Assembly (NCBI RefSeq): GCF_003173335.1
Contig: NZ_QGMZ01000019.1
Location: 1 to 64,000, forward strand
Length of the DNA: 64,000 bases
From: Methanospirillum stamsii
GTDB taxonomy: Archaea; Halobacteriota; Methanomicrobia; Methanomicrobiales; Methanospirillaceae
Direction: 5' to 3'
Each line of letters begins with the position of its first letter. The stretch's first letter is position 1. This document shows positions 1 to 9,390 of the stretch, piece after piece. The position numbers and the translations under genes were made by a program. The notes under the pieces are model-generated. The model had not been told where the DNA came from, searched no databases, and saw nothing but the letters and a program-made list of their open reading frames with translations.

Positions 1-161
1 TTAAAGTATTGGCAGATGTAGACAGATATCCACATTACCAGTATTCCTCTGTCAGAACCAATATTACCCTGAAGGTATTCGTCGGTTCTCCATTAAAACG
101 GCCTCTTACGTTGCTCGCTGAAACATATATACTTTCGTATTAGTCCCCTCGAAACAACTAA

Positions 162-200
162 CCCGGCCGCTGGCTCCTGATGTTTCAGGAAGCGTGTGGG
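162..200. other. Perfect-stem hairpin
   Basis: TCCTGA (175-180) and TCAGGA (185-190) form a stem with a 4-base loop. CGCT (168-171) and AGCG (191-194) extend it past a 3-base bulge, and CCC (162-164) can pair with GGG (198-200). It is much more G/C-rich than its surroundings. The function is unknown; it may be part of a larger structured RNA. Confidence 0.45.
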
Positions 201-316
201 ATAACAAAGTTGCATTGATCAACATATATAGACTTCGATTTGATATCGAGATCAATCAGGTCCATCACAGAAAAAACAAATTCTGTTCCACTAGACTTTA
301 AAAAACTCTAAAAATG

Positions 317-415
317 ACCAACAAAGAAGGTATGGCGGTGTTGATGCGAGGAGTACCAAACATGAATACTAACGTATCAGCTTGGTGTTGATTGCACCAT
401 ACCCCTCTTTGTGGT
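317..415. ncRNA. Candidate structured RNA with nested hairpins
   Basis: The outer stem pairs ACCA (317-320), CAAAGA (322-327) and TATGG (331-335) with CCATA (397-401), TCTTTG (406-411) and TGGT (412-415), giving about 17 pairs with small bulges. Inside it, ACCAA (355-359) pairs with TTGGT (382-386), and ATAC (366-369) with GTAT (374-377) around a 4-base loop. A 9-base direct repeat, GGTGTTGAT, occurs at 337-345 and 384-392. The structure is seen directly; expression and function are unknown, and the strand cannot be decided. Confidence 0.35.
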
Positions 416-590
416 ATTACATACTCCTTTTGTATCAGTGAACGTATAAGGTTTCTTATTCGTAATTAGTAATTTAATGGAAATAATCGGAGATCTAAAG
501 CATCGGAGTCTATTTAAACATTTTTCGAAAAGTTATAATTTTTCATTTAAGGGATAATTTTTTTTAAATTTAGAAAATAAAAAAAAATAT

Positions 591-1352
591 TTACTTTTCT
601 TTTAAACCCGCTGCATTCCGATGATATTTACCAAGTTCACTGTTTTGCAGAGATAACCCGGAAAATATCGGACCATCCCTGCAGACGCACAAACCATCAG
701 GATCCATGCAACATGATCCACAAACACCAACCCCGCATTTCATGTACCGGTGCATGCTGAATTGCGATTTTTCAAGTGAACTCCGTTTTTGAAGCACTGA
801 CAACACAGAACGCATCATGGGATCAGGTCCACAGACAACAATAGTATCATACTCATCAAGGGAAATCTCATCGAGCAGACCTGCAACATAACCATGAAAT
901 CCCGCAGAACCATCATCAGTTGCTACCCGGACATCGCATTTCTCTGTAAGCATTTTATGAAAAATTAGTTCATCAGCAGTTCTTGCCCCCATAAGAAAAG
1001 TCACATCCGGACATTCAAGTCCGACCCGGAGCAGAGGAGCGGTACCTGCCCCTCCGGAGATAGCGAGAATCTTCCCATGTAATCTGAAACCATTCCCAAA
1101 AGGACCACGAATTCCGAGTTTTTCCCCGGGTTTCATAGCAACCAGACGGGTGGTAGCATCTCCAACGCGCTGAATCGTTATCGCATTCTTGTACGAAAGG
1201 GCCATGGGTATCTCATCGGTGCCCTCTACCCAGACCATCACAAACTGTCCTATACATGACTCAAACTCGCGGTCAAAAAAGACCGTTGTAACACCCGGAC
1301 TCTCCTTCACCACCTTTGTGATAGTTACCGTTACCGGAAGGCCTTCAGCCAT
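591..1352 (-). CDS. pyrK: Dihydroorotate dehydrogenase B, electron transfer subunit
   Basis: PyrK passes electrons from PyrD through FAD and a [2Fe-2S] cluster in the oxidation of dihydroorotate to orotate (pyrimidine synthesis). The 253-residue protein has an N-terminal ferredoxin-reductase-like FAD barrel, a nucleotide-binding part with an SGGAGTAP-type loop, and a C-terminal cysteine cluster. Cys206, Cys211, Cys214 and Cys222 fit the PyrK iron-sulfur motif, and Cys215 and Cys224 are extra. The frame runs further upstream, but the ATG at 1352 (protein starting MAEGLPVTV) matches the family N-terminus and avoids a long overlap. That start overlaps the end of pyrD by 8 bp, so the two are translationally coupled. 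Confidence 0.9.
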   Translation of the reverse strand: MAEGLPVTVTITKVVKESPGVTTVFFDREFESCIGQFVMVWVEGTDEIPMALSYKNAITIQRVGDATTRLVAMKPGEKLGIRGPFGNGFRLHGKILAISGGAGTAPLLRVGLECPDVTFLMGARTADELIFHKMLTEKCDVRVATDDGSAGFHGYVAGLLDEISLDEYDTIVVCGPDPMMRSVLSVLQKRSSLEKSQFSMHRYMKCGVGVCGSCCMDPDGLCVCRDGPIFSGLSLQNSELGKYHRNAAGLKEK

Positions 1353-2232
1353 GGGCACACCCCACAATTTCCCGGGGAGATATCCCATCAGGAGCATACA
1401 GATCCTTACAGATATGACTAAAAATATCCGGATCACGAACAATTGCGCTACCGATCTCAACACCCTGGGCGCCGGCCATCATCATCTCAATCACATCCTC
1501 CGCACACGAAACTCCTCCGCAACCGATAATTGGAATCGAACATGCTTCATACAACTCATACACACACCGGACTGCGATAGGAAAAATTGCCTTCCCGGAA
1601 AGACCTCCGTATTTGTTACCCAGGACCGGTCTTCTCATTCCGGTTGAAATACGCATAGCCCTGACGGTATTAATTGCAACAATTGCATCAGCTCCTCCTT
1701 CCTCGGCAGCCTTACCAATACTGGTAATGTCAGTTACATTAGGAGTCAGTTTTACCCAGGCAGGTTTTTTCCATTCCTTAACCGCTTCGGTGCAGGCCTT
1801 CACAATATCCGGATTTGTTCCAATCTGGGCGCCAAATCCTGAAGCATGAGGACAACTGACATTCAATTCAAACGCCTGCGCTTTATCTGCAAACCATCCG
1901 GCAACCTCATGAAATTGTTCAGGGTTTCCCCCAAAAATACTGACAATCACTGGTTCGCCGGATAATGCGGATAATTCATCCTGAAATTGCTTTGAAGGAT
2001 TGGGAAGTCCCATCGCATTCATGAGTCCATCCTCAAGAACAACCAAACAGGGACCGGGGTGACCAAACCGTGGTTCAGGCCCAATCGATTTTGTAACAAC
2101 TGCTCCTGCCCCTGAACGCAGCATACGTGAAAGCGAAGAAGCGCAGGTCCCGAGAACACCCGCTGCCAGCACAAGATGGTTTCTCGCAGATACACCACCC
2201 ATCATCACGGGCTCTGGACTCAGTGTAATCAT
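1345..2232 (-). CDS. pyrD: Dihydroorotate dehydrogenase, catalytic subunit (class 1B)
   Basis: This FMN-dependent TIM-barrel enzyme oxidises dihydroorotate to orotate. At 295 residues the length is normal for class 1B. Visible motifs are the FMN/substrate lysine in VVTKS (Lys48), the NVSCPH motif whose Cys127 is the expected catalytic base of class 1 enzymes, and the C-terminal phosphate-binding GCGGVS and EIGSAI segments. It lies directly upstream of pyrK, its class 1B partner, with an 8 bp overlap. It is transcribed away from mdh across a 55 bp divergent gap. Confidence 0.93.
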   Translation of the reverse strand: MITLSPEPVMMGGVSARNHLVLAAGVLGTCASSLSRMLRSGAGAVVTKSIGPEPRFGHPGPCLVVLEDGLMNAMGLPNPSKQFQDELSALSGEPVIVSIFGGNPEQFHEVAGWFADKAQAFELNVSCPHASGFGAQIGTNPDIVKACTEAVKEWKKPAWVKLTPNVTDITSIGKAAEEGGADAIVAINTVRAMRISTGMRRPVLGNKYGGLSGKAIFPIAVRCVYELYEACSIPIIGCGGVSCAEDVIEMMMAGAQGVEIGSAIVRDPDIFSHICKDLYAPDGISPREIVGCAHG

Positions 2233-2287
2233 GATGAGAAAAATGAGATGATGGTAATTATCTATTCTTCGTTCCTACGGATATGGG

Positions 2288-3157
2288 ATGACCAGCCTTG
2301 CTGTTTTCGGTACCGGGCGCATTGGGGGCGGAGTTGCTTCCCGGGCCGTGTCAAGTGGTCTGATAGACAATCTGGTATTGTATGACTGCTATCAACCACT
2401 CCTCGAGGCGCAACGACTTGACCTGGAACATATGCGATGTCCGGTAACAATCTCCACCAACCCGGAAAAAATTGCTGCATGTGATATTATCCTCTATACA
2501 GCAGGACTGCCAAGAAATCCAAATATTAAAACAAGGGCTGCATTACTGGACTGTAATGTACCTGTCGCTGCAGAACTTGCAGCACTTATCCCTGAGTACA
2601 AAGGAATTCTGATTGTTGTTACTAATCCTGCAGATGTCCTGACATATTATCTCTGGAAAAAAATTGGACTTTCCAAAAACAGGATTATTGGTTTTGGAGG
2701 TCAACTGGACGGAGCCCGCTTTAATTATGAACTCCGTCTTCGGGATCTTCGACCTGATGGAATAATTCTTGGAGAACACGGCGAACACCAGGTTCCTATT
2801 TTCAGCCTGGCTGGATTGGATGTGGATCTTAGCTCCAGAGAAGAAATTCTTACAACTCTTCGTAATGCCAGCATGGAGATCATAAAAGGAAAGGGTGCAA
2901 CAGAATACGCTCCGGTTTATCACATATGGCAACTGGTATCAGCAATTCTTACAGATTCAAAAGAAAACTTTGTCTGTTCTGCTATTATGGATGGAGAATA
3001 TGGGATTTCAGGATGTTCTCTTGGAATTCCAGTAATCATCGGCCGTGAAGGAATCCTTTCGGTAAAAACTCCGGAACTTGACTCATGGGAGATGGAACAT
3101 TATCTGAATGCAGCCGGTTTTGTAACCGATCTCTGCAGGAGGCTGAATTTTGACTGA
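2288..3157 (+). CDS. mdh: Malate dehydrogenase (LDH/MDH superfamily)
   Basis: This is an NAD-type malate dehydrogenase interconverting malate and oxaloacetate in the incomplete reductive TCA pathway of methanogens. The 289-residue protein has the Rossmann motif GTGRIGGG at 8-15 and an acidic residue (Asp33) at the end of the second strand, which favours NAD. It has the malate-type arginines Arg76 and Arg83, the TNP motif around Asn113, and the Asp141/Arg144/His164 catalytic set. Arg76 separates it from lactate dehydrogenases, which have Gln there. The ATG at 2283 is followed at once by a stop, so 2288 is the start. The gene overlaps polB by 8 bp. Confidence 0.88.
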   Translation: MTSLAVFGTGRIGGGVASRAVSSGLIDNLVLYDCYQPLLEAQRLDLEHMRCPVTISTNPEKIAACDIILYTAGLPRNPNIKTRAALLDCNVPVAAELAALIPEYKGILIVVTNPADVLTYYLWKKIGLSKNRIIGFGGQLDGARFNYELRLRDLRPDGIILGEHGEHQVPIFSLAGLDVDLSSREEILTTLRNASMEIIKGKGATEYAPVYHIWQLVSAILTDSKENFVCSAIMDGEYGISGCSLGIPVIIGREGILSVKTPELDSWEMEHYLNAAGFVTDLCRRLNFD

Positions 3158-5633
3158 TGAAAATGGGAACAATATCACACAGATAGAGCAATTTCAAAAG
3201 ACTGATTCACAGAAATCGGATCAGGAACGGATTCAGATCAGTATCAACCAGGTGGAATATTCAACCGCGGCTGATGGCCCGATTATTCACATATTTGGAA
3301 GAAATGGGAAAGGAGATTTCCAGGAAATTCAGGTAACAGGTTTCTATCCTTATTTTTACATCCCGGTCTCACAGGTTACCCGGAACCACCCGGACCAGGT
3401 TTTGAAAGTTGACAATAAACCCTATCAGTCAATTCATGGAGAAGAACTCCGCCGCCTTTATACAAAACGACCATCAGATGTCAGGGATGTAAGAAGCGAA
3501 TACAAACATTTTGAAGCAGACATCCCCTTTGCCACCAGGTACCTGATCGATGCAGGCATAACCGGAGGAATAGAGGTTCCAGCTGGTAGAACAGTCGTTC
3601 CCCACAACGAAGTTGTTCCTGCTGAAGTTCATGCTCCATCAAGATACTGTCTTCTTGATATTGAATGTGAAGATGACAAAGGAGGACTCCCGACACCGGA
3701 TCGGGACAGGATCATCTGTATTACAACCTGGGACTCTTTTGATGATTATTATACAACATTTCTTCTTCAGAACGATGGCAAATCTATTCAAAAAGAAGAG
3801 ATCTGTCATAAATCACTTGTGAATGGCTGTTTTAATCAGGAAACCCACACGGTCAGAATATTTGAGAACGAAACAACGCTCCTGAGGGATTTTTCACATT
3901 ACATCAAAGAAAAAAACCCTGATATCCTTTCCGGATGGAATTTTACCGACTTTGACCTGCCTTTTATCTTCGGAAGAATACGGGCTCTCGGTCTTCCCCC
4001 TGACAGTCTTGCACGACTTCCCGGAATGAGTGAGCGTTCAGGTGTCAGAGGACGGGTTGATTTTGACCTTCTTTCCGCATACAAAAAGATGCAGTCATCA
4101 AAACTGGACTCATACCGTCTGGATGCAGTTGGAGAACGGGAAGTCGGTGACGTAAAGGCCTTCCATTACCAGCCGGGAATGACAACGCGGATGTGGAATG
4201 AATCTCCTGAAGAACTGGTCGAGTATAACTTCAAAGACGTCGAACTTTGCGTCAAAATTAACCAGAAAAATAATATCATTGAATTTTACCAGGAGATTGC
4301 AAAGTATGTCGGATGCCCGCTTGACCGGACACTGAATTCATCCAATGTCATTGATATCTATATTCTTCGAAAAGCCCATGGAAAGTTCATTCTCCCCTCG
4401 AAGGGCTATAGTCCGGGTGATGAATTTGAAGGTGCTACGGTATTTGAACCAAGTTCAGGAATTAGAGAAAATGTCGTAGTACTGGACCTGAAATCACTCT
4501 ACCCCATGGCGATGATGACAATTAATGCTTCACCGGAAACAAAAAATCCGGAAGGGGATCTTATTGCACCCAATGGTATCCGGTTTTACTCAAAACCGGA
4601 CGGACTTACCCGGAGCATCATCAGCGAACTATTGCTGGAACGTGATTTTAAAAAGAATAAGCGAAACGAATACCCCTTTGGTTCGGCAGAATATCATCTC
4701 TTTGACATGCAACAGAATGTCATCAAAGTCATCATGAATACCTACTACGGAGTGAGCGGGTATTCCCGATTCAGACTCTATGACCGCGAGATTGGATCGG
4801 CTGTTACCTCTGTTGGCAGGGCAATTATTGAACATACCAGAAATATTATTGAAAATATGGGATATACGGTCATATACGGCGATACCGATTCCTGTATGAT
4901 CCAGATTCCATCAGATTCCCTGGATGAAACAATCACAAAAGCCCGTGAAATAGAAGCAATTCTGAATGAGAGTTACAATACATTCGCGAAAGATAAACTG
5001 CATGCTGAAAAACATTATTTCTCCATAAAATTCGAAAAAGTCTACAGGCGGTTCTTCCAGGGTGGAAAGAAGAAGCGTTATGCAGGCAACCTCATCTGGA
5101 AAGAGGGAAAGTCGGTTGATGAAATTGACATGGTTGGATTTGAGGCAAAACGATCAGATTCACCACTCCTTACCCGGACGGTGATGAAAGAGGTAATGAA
5201 CCGGATCCTGCAGGGTGCCGAACTCCCGGAAATTAAAAAATACCTGGGAGATATCATCAAAAAATACCGGACCGGAGGATATTCTCTGGATGAAATCGGC
5301 ATTCCCGGAGGAATTGGAAAAGAACTCAAGGACTATGAGACTGATGATGCACATGTCCGGGGAGCTACGTATGCAAACAAAAACTTTGGGACGAATTTCG
5401 GGAAAGGGAGCAAGCCAAAGAGAATCTACATAAAAGCCGTCAATGGAGGGTACCCGAAAACCGATGTCATCTGTTTTGAATATGGTGACCAGGTTCCAAA
5501 AGAATTCACTGTGGATCTGGAGTTGATGCTTGAAAAAACACTCAAATCTCCCATATCCCGGATCCTTGAACCGATTGGATGGACATGGTCAGATGTTGAT
5601 CCGAGCAGGACGACCCTTTCTGATTTTTTTTAA
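3150..5633 (+). CDS. polB: Family B DNA polymerase with 3'-5' exonuclease
   Basis: This is a replicative-type archaeal B-family polymerase of 827 residues with no intein. Exonuclease motifs are present: Exo I with DIE at 170-172, Exo II with Asn264...Asp269, and Exo III YNFKD. The polymerase motifs are intact: motif A with Asp446 in DLKSLYP, motif B in KVIMNTYYG, and motif C YGDTDS at 576-581. A KKKRY segment matches the thumb-region motif of the family. The first 28 residues are hydrophilic and look like an extension. The gene overlaps mdh by 8 bp and is followed 8 bp later by the CbiA-like gene, so the three may be co-transcribed. Confidence 0.95.
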   Translation: MTDENGNNITQIEQFQKTDSQKSDQERIQISINQVEYSTAADGPIIHIFGRNGKGDFQEIQVTGFYPYFYIPVSQVTRNHPDQVLKVDNKPYQSIHGEELRRLYTKRPSDVRDVRSEYKHFEADIPFATRYLIDAGITGGIEVPAGRTVVPHNEVVPAEVHAPSRYCLLDIECEDDKGGLPTPDRDRIICITTWDSFDDYYTTFLLQNDGKSIQKEEICHKSLVNGCFNQETHTVRIFENETTLLRDFSHYIKEKNPDILSGWNFTDFDLPFIFGRIRALGLPPDSLARLPGMSERSGVRGRVDFDLLSAYKKMQSSKLDSYRLDAVGEREVGDVKAFHYQPGMTTRMWNESPEELVEYNFKDVELCVKINQKNNIIEFYQEIAKYVGCPLDRTLNSSNVIDIYILRKAHGKFILPSKGYSPGDEFEGATVFEPSSGIRENVVVLDLKSLYPMAMMTINASPETKNPEGDLIAPNGIRFYSKPDGLTRSIISELLLERDFKKNKRNEYPFGSAEYHLFDMQQNVIKVIMNTYYGVSGYSRFRLYDREIGSAVTSVGRAIIEHTRNIIENMGYTVIYGDTDSCMIQIPSDSLDETITKAREIEAILNESYNTFAKDKLHAEKHYFSIKFEKVYRRFFQGGKKKRYAGNLIWKEGKSVDEIDMVGFEAKRSDSPLLTRTVMKEVMNRILQGAELPEIKKYLGDIIKKYRTGGYSLDEIGIPGGIGKELKDYETDDAHVRGATYANKNFGTNFGKGSKPKRIYIKAVNGGYPKTDVICFEYGDQVPKEFTVDLELMLEKTLKSPISRILEPIGWTWSDVDPSRTTLSDFF

Positions 5634-5641
5634 CTGATACT

Positions 5642-6997
5642 ATGAAAGAAGAACAGACCGGGGAAGAGATCACGTGTACAATTCCCCGCATAGTTATCGC
5701 AGGGATTCATAGCGGGTGTGGAAAAACCACGGTGACTCGTGGATTGATGGCCGCTCTTAAAAAAAGAGGGCTTGTCGTTCAACCATTCAAGATTGGTCCG
5801 GATTTTATCGATCCCAGCCATCACACGAGGATATGCGGACGGGTTTCCAGAAATCTTGATGTGGTAATGACCGGAGAAGACGGGGTTCTGAACTCATTCT
5901 ATGAAGGGACTCAGGGCGCTGACATTGCGGTTATTGAAGGCGTTATGGGGATGTATGACGGAATGGATCATTCCACGTATGGAAGTTCTGCTCATATTGC
6001 CCGGATTATCAAGGCACCCCTCCTCCTGGTAATTCCGGTCCACGGCATGTCAGCCAGTGTTCATGCCATCGCTGCCGGATTTAAAAATTACGAACCTGAT
6101 TCCACAATGGCAGGAGTGATTCTGAACAAGGTGGGCAGCCCAAAACATGCAGACCTGCTGAAAGGAAGAGCAGAGATCCCCCAATTTGGTTTCATCCCAA
6201 AAGATCCCTCATTTCATACAGAAAGTCGTCACCTTGGCCTTTTCATGGGCGATGAATCACCAGCAGAGGAACCAGTATCCCTTATTGAAGAATCATGTGA
6301 TGTCCCGGAGATTCTGAAAGTAGCATCCACGGCACCTCCATTAAAAATAACAGTCAGGAAAAAAGAAAACCCCAATTACCAGGTTCGTGTCGGAATTGCA
6401 CGCGATCCGGCATTTTGTTTTTATTACCAGCATAACCTGGACCTCCTTAAAGAATCCGGAGCAGAACTCATATTTTTCAGTCCCATGCAGGATCACCTTC
6501 CTGACATTGATGCCCTGTATTTAGGCGGAGGCTACCCCGAATTACATCCGGACTATCTTGAAAACGGCCCTGCAAGGAGAGAGATACAAAAAGCGTGTGA
6601 TGATAACCTTCCAGTTTACGGAGAATGCGGTGGGCTGATGTATCTTACCGAAGGCCTGTCAGGGGATCAATCCTACCGGTGGGCAGATGTTCTTCCGGCA
6701 AAAACCGGGATGGCAAACCGGTTCCAGGCTCTTGGTTATAGTGAAGGCACTACCACGGGAGGGACTAATATCACAACAGAAGGTATTCCGTTACGGGGTC
6801 ATGAATTCCATTATTCATTTGTAACTCCCGAAAATGATGCACGGTACGGCATCAGGTTATCACGGGGGAAGGGTATCTCCAATGGAGATGATGGAATGTA
6901 TTGTCATGAAACAATAGGTAGTTACACTCATGCCTGGTTTTCACGACAATTTACAGACACCATCGTAAAGGCAGCCAGGACTTATAAAATGAGATAA
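5642..6997 (+). CDS. cfbB: Cobyrinate / Ni-sirohydrochlorin a,c-diamide synthase
   Basis: This is an ATP- and glutamine-dependent amidotransferase of the CbiA family that amidates the a and c carboxylates of a tetrapyrrole. The 451-residue protein has a P-loop (GIHSGCGKTT, Lys28) in its dethiobiotin-synthetase-like N-terminal domain. The C-terminal class I glutaminase has nucleophile Cys329 in YGECGG and a later His in a HEFHYS segment. In methanogens the same family serves coenzyme F430 synthesis (CfbB) and cobamide synthesis (CbiA). No neighbouring F430 or B12 gene tells them apart, so the symbol is a best guess. The stop lies one base from the end of the convergent pyrophosphatase gene. 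Confidence 0.8.
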   Translation: MKEEQTGEEITCTIPRIVIAGIHSGCGKTTVTRGLMAALKKRGLVVQPFKIGPDFIDPSHHTRICGRVSRNLDVVMTGEDGVLNSFYEGTQGADIAVIEGVMGMYDGMDHSTYGSSAHIARIIKAPLLLVIPVHGMSASVHAIAAGFKNYEPDSTMAGVILNKVGSPKHADLLKGRAEIPQFGFIPKDPSFHTESRHLGLFMGDESPAEEPVSLIEESCDVPEILKVASTAPPLKITVRKKENPNYQVRVGIARDPAFCFYYQHNLDLLKESGAELIFFSPMQDHLPDIDALYLGGGYPELHPDYLENGPARREIQKACDDNLPVYGECGGLMYLTEGLSGDQSYRWADVLPAKTGMANRFQALGYSEGTTTGGTNITTEGIPLRGHEFHYSFVTPENDARYGIRLSRGKGISNGDDGMYCHETIGSYTHAWFSRQFTDTIVKAARTYKMR

Positions 6998-8623
6998 TTA
7001 TTTCTGCATTACCTGCCTGAACCGCTGACCAAAAACCGGGAAGAAATCCTTTTTTCTTGACATAACACCTTCAAGAACCACCGGTTGTTTCTGATACCCC
7101 ATTTTGTTAACAAGACCGGAATCACCAGAAGCAAACAGGAAACTTGTCTGACCAATGACATCGGTGACCAGAACTATGCTCAAATCATATCCATGCATTG
7201 TCTGATACTGACTGAGAGAATCGCGAATTGTTCTGTCATTCTGGAGTGCAAAATCTTTAGAACCGGTCATGATCTGTGCAATTGACACAGTCCGGTCCTG
7301 AAGCGTATAGTCCTTAATATCCCTGACAATAAGCTCTTCTACCGGAACACCCTCAAGGTTCATGCCTTTATTGATAAGTTCACTTCCAAACTCTTCCGGA
7401 TTAATTGAGGTGATTTCTGACAGATATCTGACAGCTTCGCGGTCCTGTTCTGTTGTGGTAGACATCTTCAGAACCAGGGTATCCGAAAGAATTCCAGCAA
7501 GGAGCAATGTAGCAACAGCCTTGTCCGGAACGACATGCTCTTCCCTGAACCTCATAGTGATAATCGTGGAGGTTGAACCAACCGGTTCATTCCTGAAACG
7601 AATGGGCTGCAATGTTGCAATGGTTCCCAGACGGTGATGATCAATTATCTCCAGAATTTCAGCGGTTTCAATTCCTTCTACTGCCTGGGCATATTCGTTA
7701 TGATCCACCAGAATGACAGACTTGTGAACATCTTCCAGGAAGGAATTCCTGGAGAGCATGCCAATAAAATGACCGTCCTCATCGGTCACGCACGCAGTCC
7801 GGTATGGGGAGTTTGAAACAATCTGTGCGGCAGTTGAGAGAAGGAAATCGCGATGAAGTGTCTCGGCATCTGTTGCCATGATGGTCTCGACCGGTCCGGA
7901 TAGGTGGAGCATTCTGCCAACACTAAACGCATCAAGGGGTGTTTTCAAAAGGGTGACCCCCATTTTTTTCGCACTCTCCCTGACCCGTTCACCAAGGTGT
8001 GCACCTTCGGCAATAATAAGAGCACAAATTCGCTCTGCAATCAATGCAATCTGTGACGGTTCATTATCCCCTATGATTGCAATATCTTCAGCTCCAAGCC
8101 TTGCAAGAGATATATGAAGTGCGTCGATGACAATAGATGCACTTCCGCTAATTTCTTCATGGGCGGCATGAACAATTTCTGCCTGAAGTATCCGGGCGAG
8201 TGCTTCTAGTTTTATTGGACCGACTTTAAGTGGAAGACTTGCATGGGGACTGACATACGCCCGGGCAAGACCATGTTCACTGACAAGACCTAAAAACCGG
8301 TCATCTGTATCCACGATCGGAATGTTTCTGAGATCATATTCATCCATCAGAGAGGCAACATCAATGGCAGGCAGGCTCATTGGAGCTTTCTGAGTATAGA
8401 GGAATGGGATGTCCCCTACCATTGGCTCAACATTTTCAATCAGAACCGGAGTTTCAAGACCGGTTATCTCAAGGGCATACCGGCTCTCAGCATTGATATC
8501 CCCGCACCGTGCAGGAATGAAGTTGTTTTCATGTACCTGGTTTAATAGAGAAGCATATGCAATAGCACTGGCAATACTATCAGTATCAGGCTGCCGGTGT
8601 CCGATGATGTAGGTTTGCTGCAT
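6998..8623 (-). CDS. ppaC: Mn-dependent inorganic pyrophosphatase with CBS and DRTGG insert
   Basis: This is a family II (DHH superfamily) pyrophosphatase, 541 residues against about 310 for simple PpaC. The extra length is a regulatory insert. The N-terminal metal motif GHRQPDTDS (His9, Asp13, Asp15) and the later DHH motif in IIDHHRLG are intact. Between them lie two CBS modules flanking a DRTGG-like segment. In related enzymes adenine nucleotides bind the CBS pair and tune hydrolysis of PPi; here that role is inferred from domain order. The gene converges on cfbB with no gap. Confidence 0.9.
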   Translation of the reverse strand: MQQTYIIGHRQPDTDSIASAIAYASLLNQVHENNFIPARCGDINAESRYALEITGLETPVLIENVEPMVGDIPFLYTQKAPMSLPAIDVASLMDEYDLRNIPIVDTDDRFLGLVSEHGLARAYVSPHASLPLKVGPIKLEALARILQAEIVHAAHEEISGSASIVIDALHISLARLGAEDIAIIGDNEPSQIALIAERICALIIAEGAHLGERVRESAKKMGVTLLKTPLDAFSVGRMLHLSGPVETIMATDAETLHRDFLLSTAAQIVSNSPYRTACVTDEDGHFIGMLSRNSFLEDVHKSVILVDHNEYAQAVEGIETAEILEIIDHHRLGTIATLQPIRFRNEPVGSTSTIITMRFREEHVVPDKAVATLLLAGILSDTLVLKMSTTTEQDREAVRYLSEITSINPEEFGSELINKGMNLEGVPVEELIVRDIKDYTLQDRTVSIAQIMTGSKDFALQNDRTIRDSLSQYQTMHGYDLSIVLVTDVIGQTSFLFASGDSGLVNKMGYQKQPVVLEGVMSRKKDFFPVFGQRFRQVMQK

Positions 8624-8717
8624 AAGTGATATACACAGAATTGCGTGTTAACCGTACATATGAATTACCGATCCTTTAAATTGCCATAGAAGAATATTCC
8701 TAACAAAGGCGGGATAC

Positions 8718-9344
8718 ATGAACCTGAATGATGAGATAGACCTGGGTCAGGTTACAGGAGTCATGCAGAAATTAATCGGATATATCGGAGTTGTTGCCCT
8801 GTTAATCGGCGGGATAGCCATGTACGTTGATCTTCCTGTAATTGGAAGAGTTACATGCCTCTATTGTCCGACTCCTTCGGGATATTTTTACATTATTTTG
8901 GCACTGGCCTCTGCATTCCTCTTGTATTCTGGTTGGACCAAACTCCTGTACCTGACAGGAGGACTGGCATTTGTTCTAATGGCATATGATGGATATTCAT
9001 CTACAACCATGGGATATGCAGTCCAGATGCTCCTCTCCGGTGGACTGACTCCCTCAATGGGAGGTCAGATGGATCCGGTGATGGCCCAAATGATGCAGAA
9101 TACCGATCTTTCAATCCCTGTCGGGTGGATAGTGACTGCACTTGGCGCATTGCTTCTGATATTAGTCCCTAAAATTGAGGCTGATACTGATGAAAAAGCC
9201 CCGGCAAATCCCAGGGAAGCAAATCTTCAGGAGAGGATGAAGGAACTAGATAAGATAGTTGCCATGTATAAGGACGGTGACCTTTCAAAACAGGAATTTA
9301 ACCGATTAAAAGAGGATATTCTCGGAACGACCAAAGAGAAATAA
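8718..9344 (+). CDS. Four-helix membrane protein with C-terminal SHOCT motif
   Basis: A 208-residue protein of unknown function. Four hydrophobic segments are predicted at about 18-37, 55-72, 75-92 and 133-151. A CLYC pair (Cys47, Cys50) sits between helices 1 and 2, and a Met/Gln-rich loop at about 112-130. The charged tail carries a SHOCT-type amphipathic motif at about 176-202 (LDKIVAMYKDGDLSKQEF...), commonly found at the ends of archaeal and bacterial proteins and thought to mediate oligomerisation. GGCGGG just upstream of the ATG is a good ribosome-binding site. A hairpin with a T-run follows the gene, so it looks monocistronic. Confidence 0.75.
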   Translation: MNLNDEIDLGQVTGVMQKLIGYIGVVALLIGGIAMYVDLPVIGRVTCLYCPTPSGYFYIILALASAFLLYSGWTKLLYLTGGLAFVLMAYDGYSSTTMGYAVQMLLSGGLTPSMGGQMDPVMAQMMQNTDLSIPVGWIVTALGALLLILVPKIEADTDEKAPANPREANLQERMKELDKIVAMYKDGDLSKQEFNRLKEDILGTTKEK

Positions 9345-9360
9345 CCTTTTTTTGGTTTGT

Positions 9361-9390
9361 ATAAAACGCCGGAGAAGTTTTATTTTTTCT
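9361..9390 (+). terminator. Hairpin plus T-run terminator after SHOCT gene
   Basis: ATAAAAC (9361-9367) and GTTTTAT (9377-9383) form a perfect 7 bp stem with a 9-base loop, followed by a run of T. It lies 17 bp after the stop of the SHOCT-domain gene, whose 3' end is itself followed by a T-rich tract. Confidence 0.5.

Larger units (their letters stand above)
1..590. other. Non-coding, stem-loop-rich intergenic region
   Basis: No reading frame here looks coding. Several inverted repeats are visible: GACAGA at 21-26 with TCTGTC at 48-53; AGAACC at 54-59 with GGTTCT at 84-89; a hairpin at 162-200; ATTGATC at 214-220 with GATCAAT at 250-256; and a long nested hairpin at 317-415. From about 480 to 590 the sequence is very A/T-rich, and it lies just beyond the stop codon of the minus-strand pyrK. 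One or more structured RNAs could be encoded here, but no known family motif (SRP RNA, RNase P RNA, tRNA) was recognised. Confidence 0.5.

Noticed and set aside
1-590. SRP RNA, RNase P RNA or tRNA in the left gap
   Set aside because: None of the conserved core sequences of these RNAs was found, and no cloverleaf can be drawn.
1189-1647. Plus-strand frame opposite pyrD/pyrK
   Set aside because: A shadow of two well-supported minus-strand genes, with no family features or ribosome-binding site.
3150-5633. Intein in PolB
   Set aside because: Motifs A, B and C lie at normal spacing in an 827-residue protein.
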